The notes under the pieces were generated by a model, which saw nothing but the letters and a program-made list of their open reading frames with translations, did not search any database and was not told where the DNA came from. From Pseudomonas pergaminensis (lineage in GTDB: Bacteria; Pseudomonadota; Gammaproteobacteria; Pseudomonadales; Pseudomonadaceae): a stretch of 64,000 nt of DNA. Position 1 is the stretch's first letter. Each line of letters opens with the position of its first letter. Below, piece by piece: positions 47,147-55,952 of this stretch. The stretch covers positions 2,976,001 to 3,040,000 of the forward strand of contig NZ_CP078013.2 in NCBI RefSeq assembly GCF_024112395.2, given 5' to 3'. Both the position numbers and the translations under genes were made by a program.

Positions 47147-48490
47147 TTGAATCGAAACGTCCCGCTTCATGTGACTCCTTCATCAGATGAAATTGACCTG
47201 TACCACCTCTTTCATTCGATCTGGCGGCAAAAAAGACTGGTCCTTGGGTGTGCGATCATTGCGGGGGTTTTGGGGGGAGGTTACGCGTTTTTGGCGCCCC
47301 GGACTTATGAGGTCAGCAGTGTATTGCGTCCTGCCGCGCTCAATGAGCTGGACGCGTTGAACCGTTCCGAGGTTTATAAGCTACCGCCCGCCGATGCGCT
47401 GTCAAAGGTGGGGGCGCAATTGGACTCTTACGAAACACGGCTGGAATTTTTCAAGTCGCACCAGCAATTGTTCAAGGCATTTCAGAAACCAGGCCAAAGC
47501 CTGGAGCAGTCTTTCGAAGACTTCAATCGCAACGCGGTCAACCTCATTCTGCCTGACCCCAAAAAGGCTGACTCGTTGAGCAGTTACATCCGCCTGGAGT
47601 TGCAGTACCCGGCCGATGTCGATGGTGTGGCGATTCTCAACGGGTTTGTCGATTACGCTATTGGCGCCGAGCGCGAGCAAGTGGGCGCGGACCTCAAGGT
47701 GATCGTCAATAACCGCTTGAACGAGCTCAAGGGCAAGATTGATGCCGCTCGCGCCAATTATGAGAACGAGAAAGAGTCGAAGATCGCCTCACTGCTGGAA
47801 AGCGACCGGCTCAAGCGTGCCCAGTTGCAAGATGAGCTCAGTGCGCTGCGTCTGCAGATGAAGATGGAGCGCAGTGATCGGCTGGCAGAACTGACCGAGG
47901 CCATCGCCATTGCCAAGTCCTTGGGAATCAAAACCCCGACGACGCCGTCGGCAATGGCGGATGCATCACGCGGTGGGAGCGGGCAGGTCATGCGTACTGA
48001 AGTCAACAACCAGAAAATCCCGCTGTATTTCATGGGTTCCAATGCGCTTGAAGCGGAGCGCGACGCACTCCAGCGACGCACCAACGACGATTTTACCAAC
48101 GCCCGCGTCGCCGAGATCGGCAAAGAATTGCAAATGTTGGAGGTGAACCGTAAGGTCGAGGTAATGCGCAGGCGCGACAATGAGGACATTTTCCTGCAGG
48201 ATGTCGAGCCGCTGCGTGCCGAAGTCGCGCGGTTGCGCAACTTGAACATCGATATGAGCAACCTCAAACTGGTGACCATTGATCGTCGCGCCCAGGAGCC
48301 GCTGGCGCCGATAAAGCCGAAGAAAGCGCTGGTGGTTGCCTTGAGCCTGACTGCAGGGCTGGTGCTGGGGCTGGTCATCGCGTTGATCCGCTACGTTGTG
48401 CAGAATCGTGGACAACCGGCACCTTACTCGCCGCTGGAAGAGGGGCGTTTTTCCCGCCGAGAACGCAAGGACGATGAACCTTTGCTGTAA
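47147..48490 (+). CDS. wzz: O-antigen chain-length regulator Wzz
   Basis: A 447-residue polysaccharide co-polymerase. Helix 1 (LVLGCAIIAGVLGGGYAFLAP, 32-52) and helix 2 (~392-412, ALVVALSLTAGLVLGLVIALI) flank a long coiled-coil periplasmic domain; the N-terminal D-E-I-D-L and the Pro-rich APIKPKKAL before helix 2 are family marks. The length is above the ~330-380 typical of Wzz1 and resembles long-chain Wzz2-type or FepE proteins. It probably starts with TTG 47147, with AGGTGAG at 8 nt. No JUMPstart or O-antigen genes adjoin it, so it is an orphan regulator locus. Confidence 0.87.
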   Translation: MNRNVPLHVTPSSDEIDLYHLFHSIWRQKRLVLGCAIIAGVLGGGYAFLAPRTYEVSSVLRPAALNELDALNRSEVYKLPPADALSKVGAQLDSYETRLEFFKSHQQLFKAFQKPGQSLEQSFEDFNRNAVNLILPDPKKADSLSSYIRLELQYPADVDGVAILNGFVDYAIGAEREQVGADLKVIVNNRLNELKGKIDAARANYENEKESKIASLLESDRLKRAQLQDELSALRLQMKMERSDRLAELTEAIAIAKSLGIKTPTTPSAMADASRGGSGQVMRTEVNNQKIPLYFMGSNALEAERDALQRRTNDDFTNARVAEIGKELQMLEVNRKVEVMRRRDNEDIFLQDVEPLRAEVARLRNLNIDMSNLKLVTIDRRAQEPLAPIKPKKALVVALSLTAGLVLGLVIALIRYVVQNRGQPAPYSPLEEGRFSRRERKDDEPLL

Positions 48491-48748
48491 CAGCATCGCG
48501 CCCAACGGCGGTCCATGCCCCGTGGTTGTGCGCCTTCGCAACATCCGTCAGAAGACAGCTTTTCACAATTCTTAGTTAACTTTTAGTTACAACCTGTGGC
48601 TAAATAACTGCAAAGGGCCACGCGCCGGATGGTCACTCAGCCGGTCGTGCCGATTGTGTGAATTGTGATTTCAGGTGCTGCTATCCAACCTCGGCCGTCG
48701 TGGGCACGCAGGAGCAGCCTGTTCTCTTCTGACGTGTGACGAAATCCC

Positions 48749-49648
48749 TTGAAACTCATCATTGTTGTTCTCTACCTTGCCTCGATTGCGTATGTACACC
48801 TGCGTGGCCGGGTGCGACACAAGCTGGGCCGCCAGCTCAGTGACCATTCCACCTTCCTGGCACCGGTCAACTGCTTTCTCTACCTCTTCTCCAAGCTGCC
48901 CAGCCGACCGTACCTGTCGCCCAGCGAATTCCCCGACCTCAGCCCGCTGCAAGAACACTGGGAAGAAATCCGCCAGGAAGGCCAGAACCTGATGCGTGCG
49001 GGCGAGATCAAACGCTCGGACCAATACAACGATGTGGGTTTCAACTCGTTCTTCAAGTCGGGCTGGAAACGCTTCTACCTGAAATGGTACGGCGACAGCC
49101 ACCCGTCGGCGATGAAGCTGTGCCCGCGCACCACGGAGCTGGTGCAGGGCATCGGTTCGATCAAGGCCGCGATGTTTGCCGAGCTGCCACCGGGCTCCAA
49201 GCTGGTGCGCCACCGTGACCCGTATGCCGGCTCATACCGCTATCACCTGGGCCTGGATACCCCGAACGATCCTGGCTGCTATATCAACGTGGACGGCGAA
49301 AACTATTACTGGCGTGACGGCGAACCGGTGATGTTCGACGAGACCTACATCCACTACGCCGAGAACACCACGCAGCACAACCGCATCATCCTGTTCTGCG
49401 ACATCGAGCGCCCGATGAAGTACCGCTGGGCCGCGGCCTTCAATCGCTGGTTCAGCCGTAATGTGATGGCAGCTGCCGGCTCGCCCAACGATGCCGGCGA
49501 CAAGACCGGCGGGCTCAATCGTGCCTTTACCCGCCTGTACAAGATCCGCTTGCGGGGCAAGGAGCTGAAAAAGCGCAACCGCACGCGTTACTACCTGGAA
49601 AAGTGGGCGATCTTCGCCGTGTTGGCGGCCATTTTCCTGCTGATCTGA
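48749..49648 (+). CDS. lpxO: Lipid A hydroxylase LpxO
   Basis: A 299-residue Fe(II)/2-oxoglutarate-dependent dioxygenase that hydroxylates the secondary acyl chain of lipid A. Metal ligands: H155-x-D157 (VRHRDPYAGS) and H202 (TYIH202YAEN). The N-terminal helix (~3-20) and the C-terminal helix (~285-299) anchor it at the inner membrane; the 2-OG Arg is likely in the N-R-I-I-L-F stretch. The start is probably TTG 48749, since the family begins M-K-L-I-I. It follows wzz after a 258-bp gap, grouping two lipopolysaccharide-modifying genes. Confidence 0.9.
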   Translation: MKLIIVVLYLASIAYVHLRGRVRHKLGRQLSDHSTFLAPVNCFLYLFSKLPSRPYLSPSEFPDLSPLQEHWEEIRQEGQNLMRAGEIKRSDQYNDVGFNSFFKSGWKRFYLKWYGDSHPSAMKLCPRTTELVQGIGSIKAAMFAELPPGSKLVRHRDPYAGSYRYHLGLDTPNDPGCYINVDGENYYWRDGEPVMFDETYIHYAENTTQHNRIILFCDIERPMKYRWAAAFNRWFSRNVMAAAGSPNDAGDKTGGLNRAFTRLYKIRLRGKELKKRNRTRYYLEKWAIFAVLAAIFLLI

Positions 49649-49663
49649 CCGCTTCGGGCGCCT

Positions 49664-52150
49664 TCACTCCGGTGAATGGGCGCCCAGTTTTTCCCACATC
49701 TTCTTGCCGATTTTCTGTCGATTGGCGTAGCCGTCCCAAGGATCAGCCTTCAGGCCGTCCAACCGCTGCTGCAGATTGGCGACTGTCCACTGCTGTGCAC
49801 TGCGTAACCCCTTCAATTCCTCACGACTGATCGGCACCGAGACCGGCAAGCCCGGCCGCGCCCGTACCGAATACGCGGCCACCGTGCTGGCACCCCGCGC
49901 ATTACGCAAATAGTCGATGAATATCTTGCCGACCCGGTTCTTGGGGCCTGAGGTCGCGGTAAAACGCTCCGGTAATTGTGCGGTCATGAACTGGGCGATG
50001 GCCTTGGCGAAGGCCTTGACGGTGTCCCAGCTGTCTCGGCGCGCCAGTGGCACGACCAGGTGCAAGCCCTTGCCGCCGCTGGTCTTGACGAAGGCTTGCA
50101 GGCCTATTTCATCCAATACCGAGAGGGTCAATTGCGCCGCTTCGAGCATGGCTTTCCACGGCAGCGCCGGGTCCGGGTCGAGATCGAGCACAAACAAGTC
50201 AGGGGTTTCGATCTTGTCCGAGGTGGCGCCCCAGGTGTGAAACTCCACGGAGCCCATCTGCACGGCCCCGATCAACGCCTTGACGCTGTCGATTTCCATC
50301 AGGCGCGCATGCCCTGGGTCGAGGGCCTGATCCAGTTGCTTGATATTGGGAATGGCCAGACGCTCAGAGTGTTTCTGGAAGAACTGCTCGCCGTCGATGC
50401 CTTCAGGCGCCCTGAGCAATGAAACCGGGCGGTGGTGCAGGAAGGGCAGGATCCATCGGCTGATCCCCGCGTAGAACTGCGCCAGTTGCTGCTTCTGCGT
50501 GCCGCTTTGCGAGTCGATCACACGATCGGGGTGTGTGATGTTCACCCCGGCGCTGGGTTTTTTTGCGGGTTTCATGGATTTGGCCGTACGCGGTTGCTCA
50601 TGAATGATCTGGGCTGCGGGTTTGTCGGTACGCATCGCCACGAATGCCGCCTGGCGCACCACGCCTTCGCGGGTCCATTCGGCAAATTGCACCTCGCCGA
50701 CCAAGGTCGGCTCCACCCAGTGCACACCACGGGCCTGGGCGCTGGTCAATGGTTTTTCCAGGGGCGATGCCTTGCGCTCCAGCGGCGTGAGTTGCGCATA
50801 GATGGCTTTCAGCGCCGCTTGATCAAAGCCCGTGCCCACACGCCCGGCATACACCAGCCCTGTCTTGTCGTTCACCGCCAGTAATAGCGCCCCGAAACCA
50901 CTGCGCGAACCCTGCGGCCGCGTGTAGCCGACGATCACGAACTCCTGGCGCAGGCGGCATTTGAGCTTGATCCAATCGGCGCTGCGACTGGACACGTAAG
51001 GGCTGCCCAGGCGCTTGCCAATCACGCCTTCCAGGGATAGGTCACAGGCACTTTCAAAAATATCGCGATGGTGGGCGGTGAACGCTTCCGAGAACCGCAA
51101 TAGCTTGCTTCTGCTGCCCGCCAACGCTGCCTTGAGTGCCGCACGGCGATCTTCGACCGGTGCCTGGCGCTGATCCTGGCCATTGAGGAAGGGCGCATCG
51201 AACAGGTAATAGACAATGTCCAGGCTGCGGCCGATATCAAAAGCATTTTGCAGCGCCTGGAAGTCCGGCAGGCCGTCGCCGTTGAGGCTGACCACCTCGC
51301 CGTCGAGCCAACTGTCCTTGAGCTTCAGGGCTTGCAGGGCCTTGGCCTGGCGCGGCAGGCGTTCGGTCCAGTCATGGCCGTTGCGGGTGAACAGGCGCAC
51401 GTCGCCATCGCGTATGCGTGCGAGCATACGGTAGCCGTCGAACTTGATCTCGTAGTGCCAGTCGCCTTCGGGGGCGCGGTCCACCAGCGTGGCCAACTGC
51501 GGTGCGAATTGCTCAGGGAGGGCGGACGTCGCGGCTTTTTTGGGCTTGGCCTTGGTTTTCGCCGGGGGCTTGGCTTTGGGCGCGCCGACCGACGCGTTGC
51601 TGACCACGCTGTTCGGCTGGGCCTGGACGATATCATAATCGTCGGCCGGGCGTGCCTGCGGGTCTTTCTCCTTGATCAGCAGCCACTGCTCCTTGTCGCC
51701 GCTGCCTTTAAGGCGGGTGCGCACCAGTGTCCAGTCGCCGGAAAGTTTCTCACCGACCAAGGTGAATTTGAGTTTTCCAGCGGCGTAGGCCTTGCGCGGG
51801 TCGTCATGGGGTTGCCATACGCCACGGTCCCACACGATGACATCGCCCGCGCCATATTGGCCGGCCGGAATACTGCCTTCGAAGCTGCCGTAGCTGAGGG
51901 GGTGATCCTCCACGTGTACGGCCAGGCGCTTCTGCGACGGGTCCAGGCTCGGGCCTTTAGGCACCGCCCAACTGAGCAACACGCCATCGAGTTCCAGGCG
52001 AAAGTCATAGTGCAGGTTGCGCGCGTCATGTTTCTGGATCACAAAGGACAGCGCCGATGCTTTGCGCTTGCCGGCGGGCGCACTGCCTGCCGGCTCGCCG
52101 GTAACGCCGAAGTCGCGCTTGCGGTTGTACTCGCTAAGGGGCTTTGGCAT
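49664..52150 (-). CDS. ligD: Multifunctional DNA ligase LigD
   Basis: An 828-residue non-homologous end-joining enzyme. Order of domains: 3'-phosphoesterase (1-~165, H41 and H47 in VIQKH41DARNLH47YDFRLE), ATP-dependent ligase (~205-510, Lys236 in YEIK236FDGYR, EGVIGKR near 376), and primase-polymerase (~545-828, HPDRVID, DLDPDPALPW, GLHLVVPL). This PE-ligase-Pol order is that of Pseudomonas LigD. The ku gene ends 3 bp upstream of its start, on the same strand, so the two form an operon. Confidence 0.95.
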   Translation of the reverse strand: MPKPLSEYNRKRDFGVTGEPAGSAPAGKRKASALSFVIQKHDARNLHYDFRLELDGVLLSWAVPKGPSLDPSQKRLAVHVEDHPLSYGSFEGSIPAGQYGAGDVIVWDRGVWQPHDDPRKAYAAGKLKFTLVGEKLSGDWTLVRTRLKGSGDKEQWLLIKEKDPQARPADDYDIVQAQPNSVVSNASVGAPKAKPPAKTKAKPKKAATSALPEQFAPQLATLVDRAPEGDWHYEIKFDGYRMLARIRDGDVRLFTRNGHDWTERLPRQAKALQALKLKDSWLDGEVVSLNGDGLPDFQALQNAFDIGRSLDIVYYLFDAPFLNGQDQRQAPVEDRRAALKAALAGSRSKLLRFSEAFTAHHRDIFESACDLSLEGVIGKRLGSPYVSSRSADWIKLKCRLRQEFVIVGYTRPQGSRSGFGALLLAVNDKTGLVYAGRVGTGFDQAALKAIYAQLTPLERKASPLEKPLTSAQARGVHWVEPTLVGEVQFAEWTREGVVRQAAFVAMRTDKPAAQIIHEQPRTAKSMKPAKKPSAGVNITHPDRVIDSQSGTQKQQLAQFYAGISRWILPFLHHRPVSLLRAPEGIDGEQFFQKHSERLAIPNIKQLDQALDPGHARLMEIDSVKALIGAVQMGSVEFHTWGATSDKIETPDLFVLDLDPDPALPWKAMLEAAQLTLSVLDEIGLQAFVKTSGGKGLHLVVPLARRDSWDTVKAFAKAIAQFMTAQLPERFTATSGPKNRVGKIFIDYLRNARGASTVAAYSVRARPGLPVSVPISREELKGLRSAQQWTVANLQQRLDGLKADPWDGYANRQKIGKKMWEKLGAHSPE

Positions 52151-52153
52151 GAC

Positions 52154-52987
52154 TTAAGAGGCCTTGGTGGATTTTTTCGCCGCGGGCTTCTTGGCGGGTT
52201 TGCCGGCCAGGCTGCGCTTAAGCAGTTCCGTCAGGTCGATCACGTCGGCGGACTTGCGCTCTTCAGTGTCTGTGCTGGTTTCCACGTCTTCGATCTTGCC
52301 AGCCTTGGCCTTCTTGGCCACCAGCGCCATGATTTTTTCCTGGAAGCTGTCGCGGTAATCATCGGGCTGCCAATCGGCGCTCATGTCTTCCACCAGACGC
52401 TTGGCCATGTCCAACTCACCCTTGGCGAGGGTGGGTTTGGTCACGTCGCTGTCCAGTTCCAGTTCATCCAGGCTGCGCACTTCGGCGGGCCAACGCAGCA
52501 TCACCAGTACCAACGCCGAGTCCAGGGGCATCAAGGCCGCCAAGTGCTGCTTGGTGTGCAGCACCACGTTGGCCAGCGCAACCTTGCCGGTTTTTTTAAG
52601 GGTTTCCCTTAGCAAGGCATAGACCTTGCCCCCACGCTTGTCCGGGGCGAGAAAGTAAGGGGTGTCGATATTCTGCAATGGGATCTGGTCGCTGGCGACA
52701 AACGCGATGATCTCGATGGTCTGGGTCGACTTGGGGTGGGCTGAGCGGATTTCTTCTTCGCTGAGCACCACATAGCGACCTTTCTCGAAAGCCACGCCCT
52801 TGACGATGTTTTCTTTGGTGACTTCCTTGCCGGTGGTCTTGTTGATGCGCTTGTAGCCCACCGGGTCCATGCTGCGCTTGTCCAGCCAGTCGAAGTCTAC
52901 GCCCTGTGATGACGTGGCCGAGACCAGCGACACCGGGATATGCACCAGGCCAAAACTGATGGCGCCTTTCCAGATTGACCGTGGCAT
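52154..52987 (-). CDS. ku: DNA end-binding protein Ku
   Basis: A 277-residue bacterial Ku homodimer subunit that binds DNA ends and recruits LigD. The N-terminus MPRSIWKGAISFGLVHIPVSL is diagnostic; KYVVLSEEEI-like RYVVLSEEEIRSAHPKSTQTIEI follows. The Lys/Ala-rich tail (AGKPAKKPAAKKSTKAS) resembles the basic extensions involved in DNA binding. First gene of the ku-ligD operon. Start ATG 52987 gives the canonical N-terminus. Confidence 0.96.
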   Translation of the reverse strand: MPRSIWKGAISFGLVHIPVSLVSATSSQGVDFDWLDKRSMDPVGYKRINKTTGKEVTKENIVKGVAFEKGRYVVLSEEEIRSAHPKSTQTIEIIAFVASDQIPLQNIDTPYFLAPDKRGGKVYALLRETLKKTGKVALANVVLHTKQHLAALMPLDSALVLVMLRWPAEVRSLDELELDSDVTKPTLAKGELDMAKRLVEDMSADWQPDDYRDSFQEKIMALVAKKAKAGKIEDVETSTDTEERKSADVIDLTELLKRSLAGKPAKKPAAKKSTKAS

Positions 52988-53173
52988 ATGTGCGATTCCT
53001 TAAGTAGAGGCTGTGTTCTGGTGACTCGGACGCCGCGTGAAAAGTTTCCCCAGGCAGATGCGCGGACAGATCGTGTTACACCTGATGAGAAAGTATTTAG
53101 TGTCGAAAGCCGAACCCAAGGCGTAGCGTGTTATCGAAAGCACGTACTCCTTGGCCCCCAGAGAGGCTTTGTC

Positions 53174-53488
53174 ATGAATAGCTGTGTGCGTCACGTTGCT
53201 GCGCTGGTGTTGGGTCTGGCCCTTGCGCCTCTGGCCCTTGCGCAAAACCTGCCCGGCAACAACAACTCCAATAACAGCCCGATTCACCGGGCCAACCCGA
53301 ACAGCATGCAGGGCACGCAGCCCAATGCGCCCGCCGTTCGCGGTATTCAGACCGGGCCGACCACACGCACCCCAACCCTGGAGAACGGTGGCATTGGCAA
53401 TAGTTACCCCAAGCGCGATGCCGCCCCCAGTCGCCCAGCGACTCAAACCAAATCCCCCACCTATGATGCCAACGGCAATCGCCGGTAA
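53174..53488 (+). CDS. Small secreted Asn/Pro-rich protein, unknown function
   Basis: A 104-residue protein with a clear Sec signal peptide (residues 1-24, ALVLGLALAPLALA). The mature part has no predicted structure: an N-rich stretch (PGNNNSNNSP), then Thr/Pro/Gly-rich and a Y-D-A-N-G-N-R-R end. ATG 53174 is preceded by GAGAGG. It ends 12 bp before the sugar dehydrogenase start, so both are likely co-transcribed. I do not recognise a family; it could be a disordered periplasmic partner of the dehydrogenase, which is inference. Confidence 0.7.
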   Translation: MNSCVRHVAALVLGLALAPLALAQNLPGNNNSNNSPIHRANPNSMQGTQPNAPAVRGIQTGPTTRTPTLENGGIGNSYPKRDAAPSRPATQTKSPTYDANGNRR

Positions 53489-53500
53489 GGATCCCGCCCT

Positions 53501-54658
53501 ATGTTGCTACGCAAAACCCTTCTCGCCGCCTTTTGTGCAACCACGCTGCTGCCGATGACGGCCGCTTTCGCTGCCGACACCCAGCAGTTCCCCAGTGAAC
53601 AAGGCAGCATCACCGCGACCCCGATCGCCAAAGGGCTTGACCACCCTTGGGCGGTGGCTTTTCTGCCGGACAAGCAAGGCTTCCTGGTCACCGAACGCCC
53701 TGGCCACCTGCGTTTTGTCAGCCCGGACGGCAAGCTTTCGGCGCCACTGAAGGGCGTGCCTGAGGTGTGGGCCAAAGGGCAGGGCGGTCTGCTGGATGTG
53801 GTGCTGTCGCCGGACTTCAAGCAGGACCGCCTGGTCTACCTGTCCTACGCCGAGGGCGGTGGCGAGGGCGGCAAGGCCGGTACTGCCGTGGGGCGTGGGC
53901 GTCTGGCCGCTGACCTCAGTGGCCTGACCGACTTCAAGGTGATCCTGCGCCAGGAGCCCAAGCTGTCTACCGGCAATCACTTCGGCTCACGCCTGGCCTT
54001 CGACCGTGATGGCTACCTGTTCGTGACCCTGGGAGAAAACAACGACCGCCCGACGGCCCAGGACCTGGACAAGTTGCAAGGCAAGGTCGTGCGCATCTAC
54101 CCGGATGGCCGCGTGCCGGATGACAACCCCTTCGTCGGCCAACCAGGGGTGCGCCCGGAAATCTGGTCCTACGGCCAGCGCAATCCCCAAGGCCTGGCCT
54201 TGAATCCCTGGAGCGGCACGATCTGGGAAAACGAACACGGCCCGCGCGGCGGTGACGAGATCAACATCATCGAGCGCGGCAAGAACTACGGTTGGCCGCT
54301 GGCAACCCACGGTATCAACTATTCCCTGACGCCGATTCCCGAAGCCAAGGGCAAGACGGCAGAAGGTACGGTGCCGCCGCATCACGTCTGGGAAAAATCA
54401 CCGGGTATCAGCGGCATGGCGTTTTACGATGCAGACCGCTTCAAGCCTTGGCAGCACAACGTGTTCATCGGCGCGCTGGTCAACCAGGAGCTGATCCGGT
54501 TGCAGTTCGACGGTGACAAGGTGATCCACGAGGAGCGTTTACTCGGTGGTTTGAAAGCGCGGATTCGCGACGTGCGGCAGGGGCCGGATGGCTTCTTGTA
54601 CGTGCTGACGGACGAGGACAATGGCGTGCTGTATCGGGTCGGCCTGAACCAGGACTGA
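53501..54658 (+). CDS. PQQ-dependent aldose sugar dehydrogenase (Asd-like)
   Basis: A 385-residue secreted beta-propeller of the soluble glucose/sorbosone dehydrogenase family (E. coli YliI type), oxidising aldoses in the periplasm with PQQ. Signal peptide ends near residue 24 (AAFA). Family marks: GLDHPWAVAFLPD, GGLLDVVLSPDF, HFGSRLAFDRDGYLFVTLGE (PQQ-site His and Arg), YGQRNPQGLALNP and WENEHGPRGGDEIN. It follows the small secreted protein with a 12-bp gap. No PQQ synthesis gene is in the window. Confidence 0.92.
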   Translation: MLLRKTLLAAFCATTLLPMTAAFAADTQQFPSEQGSITATPIAKGLDHPWAVAFLPDKQGFLVTERPGHLRFVSPDGKLSAPLKGVPEVWAKGQGGLLDVVLSPDFKQDRLVYLSYAEGGGEGGKAGTAVGRGRLAADLSGLTDFKVILRQEPKLSTGNHFGSRLAFDRDGYLFVTLGENNDRPTAQDLDKLQGKVVRIYPDGRVPDDNPFVGQPGVRPEIWSYGQRNPQGLALNPWSGTIWENEHGPRGGDEINIIERGKNYGWPLATHGINYSLTPIPEAKGKTAEGTVPPHHVWEKSPGISGMAFYDADRFKPWQHNVFIGALVNQELIRLQFDGDKVIHEERLLGGLKARIRDVRQGPDGFLYVLTDEDNGVLYRVGLNQD

Positions 54659-54685
54659 AGGTCCACGCCCGCCGTAGGCAACCGG

Positions 54686-54727
54686 CTTGGCGGCGATGGC
54701 GATTTCATCAGCGCCATCGCCGCCAAG
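54686..54727. terminator. Hairpin between convergent genes (REP-like)
   Basis: CTTGGCGGCGATGGCG (54686-54701) pairs with CGCCATCGCCGCCAAG (54712-54727) perfectly, with a 10-nt loop. It lies just beyond the DUF1348 stop (54730), and on the other side 28 nt after the dehydrogenase stop. Confidence 0.75.
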
Positions 54728-54729
54728 GT

Positions 54730-55209
54730 TTACAGGCCTAGTTCAGACAGCCCCGGATGATCATCCGGGCGTCGCCCCAGCGGCCAATGGAACTTGCGTT
54801 CACTCGCTTTGATCGGCAGATCGTTGATGCAGGCAAACCGATTGGCCATCAGGCCGTTCTCGTCGAACTCCCAGTTCTCGTTGCCATAGGAACGGAACCA
54901 GTTGCCCGAGTCGTCGTGCCACTCGTAGGCATAACGCACCGCGATGCGGTTATCGGTAAATGCCCACAACTCTTTGATCAACCGATAATCCAGCTCCTTG
55001 GCCCATTTGCGGGTAAGAAAGCCCTTGGCGTCTTCACGGTTGTAGGCGAATTCGGCGCGGTTACGCCATTTTGTATCCAGGGTATAGGCCAGGGACACCC
55101 GCTCGGGGTCGCGGGAGTTCCAGCCGTCTTCGGCCAGGCGGACTTTTTCGATGGCCGACTCGCGTGTAAACGGCGGCAGCGGCGGGCGTGTTTCAGCGGC
55201 AGATGACAT
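54730..55209 (-). CDS. DUF1348 / NTF2-like protein
   Basis: A 159-residue member of the DUF1348 family, part of the NTF2-like alpha+beta barrel fold. Typical marks are [48 protein letters not shown] and the [15 protein letters not shown] strand. Function is unknown; no catalytic residue can be pointed out with confidence. ATG 55209 follows GAGGAAATGCCCC. It starts 54 bp after the stop of the TetR gene on the same strand, so it is probably its repressed target. Several members appear next to TetR genes. Confidence 0.85.
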   Translation of the reverse strand: MSSAAETRPPLPPFTRESAIEKVRLAEDGWNSRDPERVSLAYTLDTKWRNRAEFAYNREDAKGFLTRKWAKELDYRLIKELWAFTDNRIAVRYAYEWHDDSGNWFRSYGNENWEFDENGLMANRFACINDLPIKASERKFHWPLGRRPDDHPGLSELGL

Positions 55210-55263
55210 GGGGCATTTCCTCAAAGGAATAAGGTTTAATCGAAAGTTGCGCTGACCTGTGCG

Positions 55264-55827
55264 TCACAGTCCCAATAACGTTCGCGCCATGCATTGCGCA
55301 TTATCGGCGGCTGTTGAATCACCCATCACCAGGGCAACGGTAATGGCGCCATCGATCAGGATCAGCAGTTGCGCGGCCTGCCGTTCGGGGTCGGGGGTGC
55401 CATGTGCTTGACACAGTTCAAGTGCGTACTCGAACAGTTTCTGTTTATGGGCCTTGGCCAGCAGGCGCACCGGATCTTGCGGGTCGCCGGTTTCGCCACT
55501 GGTGTTGATAAAGGCGCAACCGCGAAAATCGGCGGTGCCGAACCAGGCCTTGAGCGCGCTGAACAGCGCGAGCAAGCGTTCGCCCGAGCCTTCACTGCGT
55601 TCCACTTCATTGCGCAGCCACTGCATCCAACGCTCGTCGCGGCGTTGCAGGGCGGCAATCACTAAGTCGTCTTTGTTGGCGAAGTAACGGTAAATGCTTT
55701 TTCTCGAGACGCCGGCGGTTTTCACCAGAAGGTCCATGCCGGTGGCGGCGATGCCATGGCGATAGATCAACTTTTCGGTCACATCGAGGATGATGTCGCG
55801 GGTTTCATTTTGAGTAATATCGTTCAT
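55264..55827 (-). CDS. TetR-family repressor
   Basis: A 187-residue TetR/AcrR regulator. HTH: TEKLIYRHGIAATGMDLLVKTAGVSRKSIYRYFANKDDLV. Its C-terminal domain (NTSGETGDPQDPVRLLAKAHKQKLFEY) is of the type found beside short-chain metabolic genes. ATG 55827 was chosen because a perfect palindrome (55840-55853) lies right before it; the longer frame to 55878 would cover this site. It is followed by the DUF1348 gene and divergent from pssA, so the operator could control both sides. Confidence 0.9.
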   Translation of the reverse strand: MNDITQNETRDIILDVTEKLIYRHGIAATGMDLLVKTAGVSRKSIYRYFANKDDLVIAALQRRDERWMQWLRNEVERSEGSGERLLALFSALKAWFGTADFRGCAFINTSGETGDPQDPVRLLAKAHKQKLFEYALELCQAHGTPDPERQAAQLLILIDGAITVALVMGDSTAADNAQCMARTLLGL

Positions 55828-55839
55828 GTGGCCAACAGT

Positions 55840-55853
55840 AGAACGATCGTTCT
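55840..55853. promoter_or_regulatory. Perfect 14-bp palindrome, probable TetR operator
   Basis: AGAACGATCGTTCT equals its own reverse complement. It sits 12 bp before the tetR ATG in the divergent gap shared with pssA (start 55953). Its position supports autoregulation; the size and symmetry fit a TetR dimer site. Confidence 0.7.
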
Positions 55854-55952
55854 TCTTGGTCAATAAGATTTTTTCCATGCGCCACAGCGAGACCTGGGCA
55901 CCCCCATGGTGTAAGCTCGGGGACTCTTTGGATTCGACCCACTGCGAGCCTT

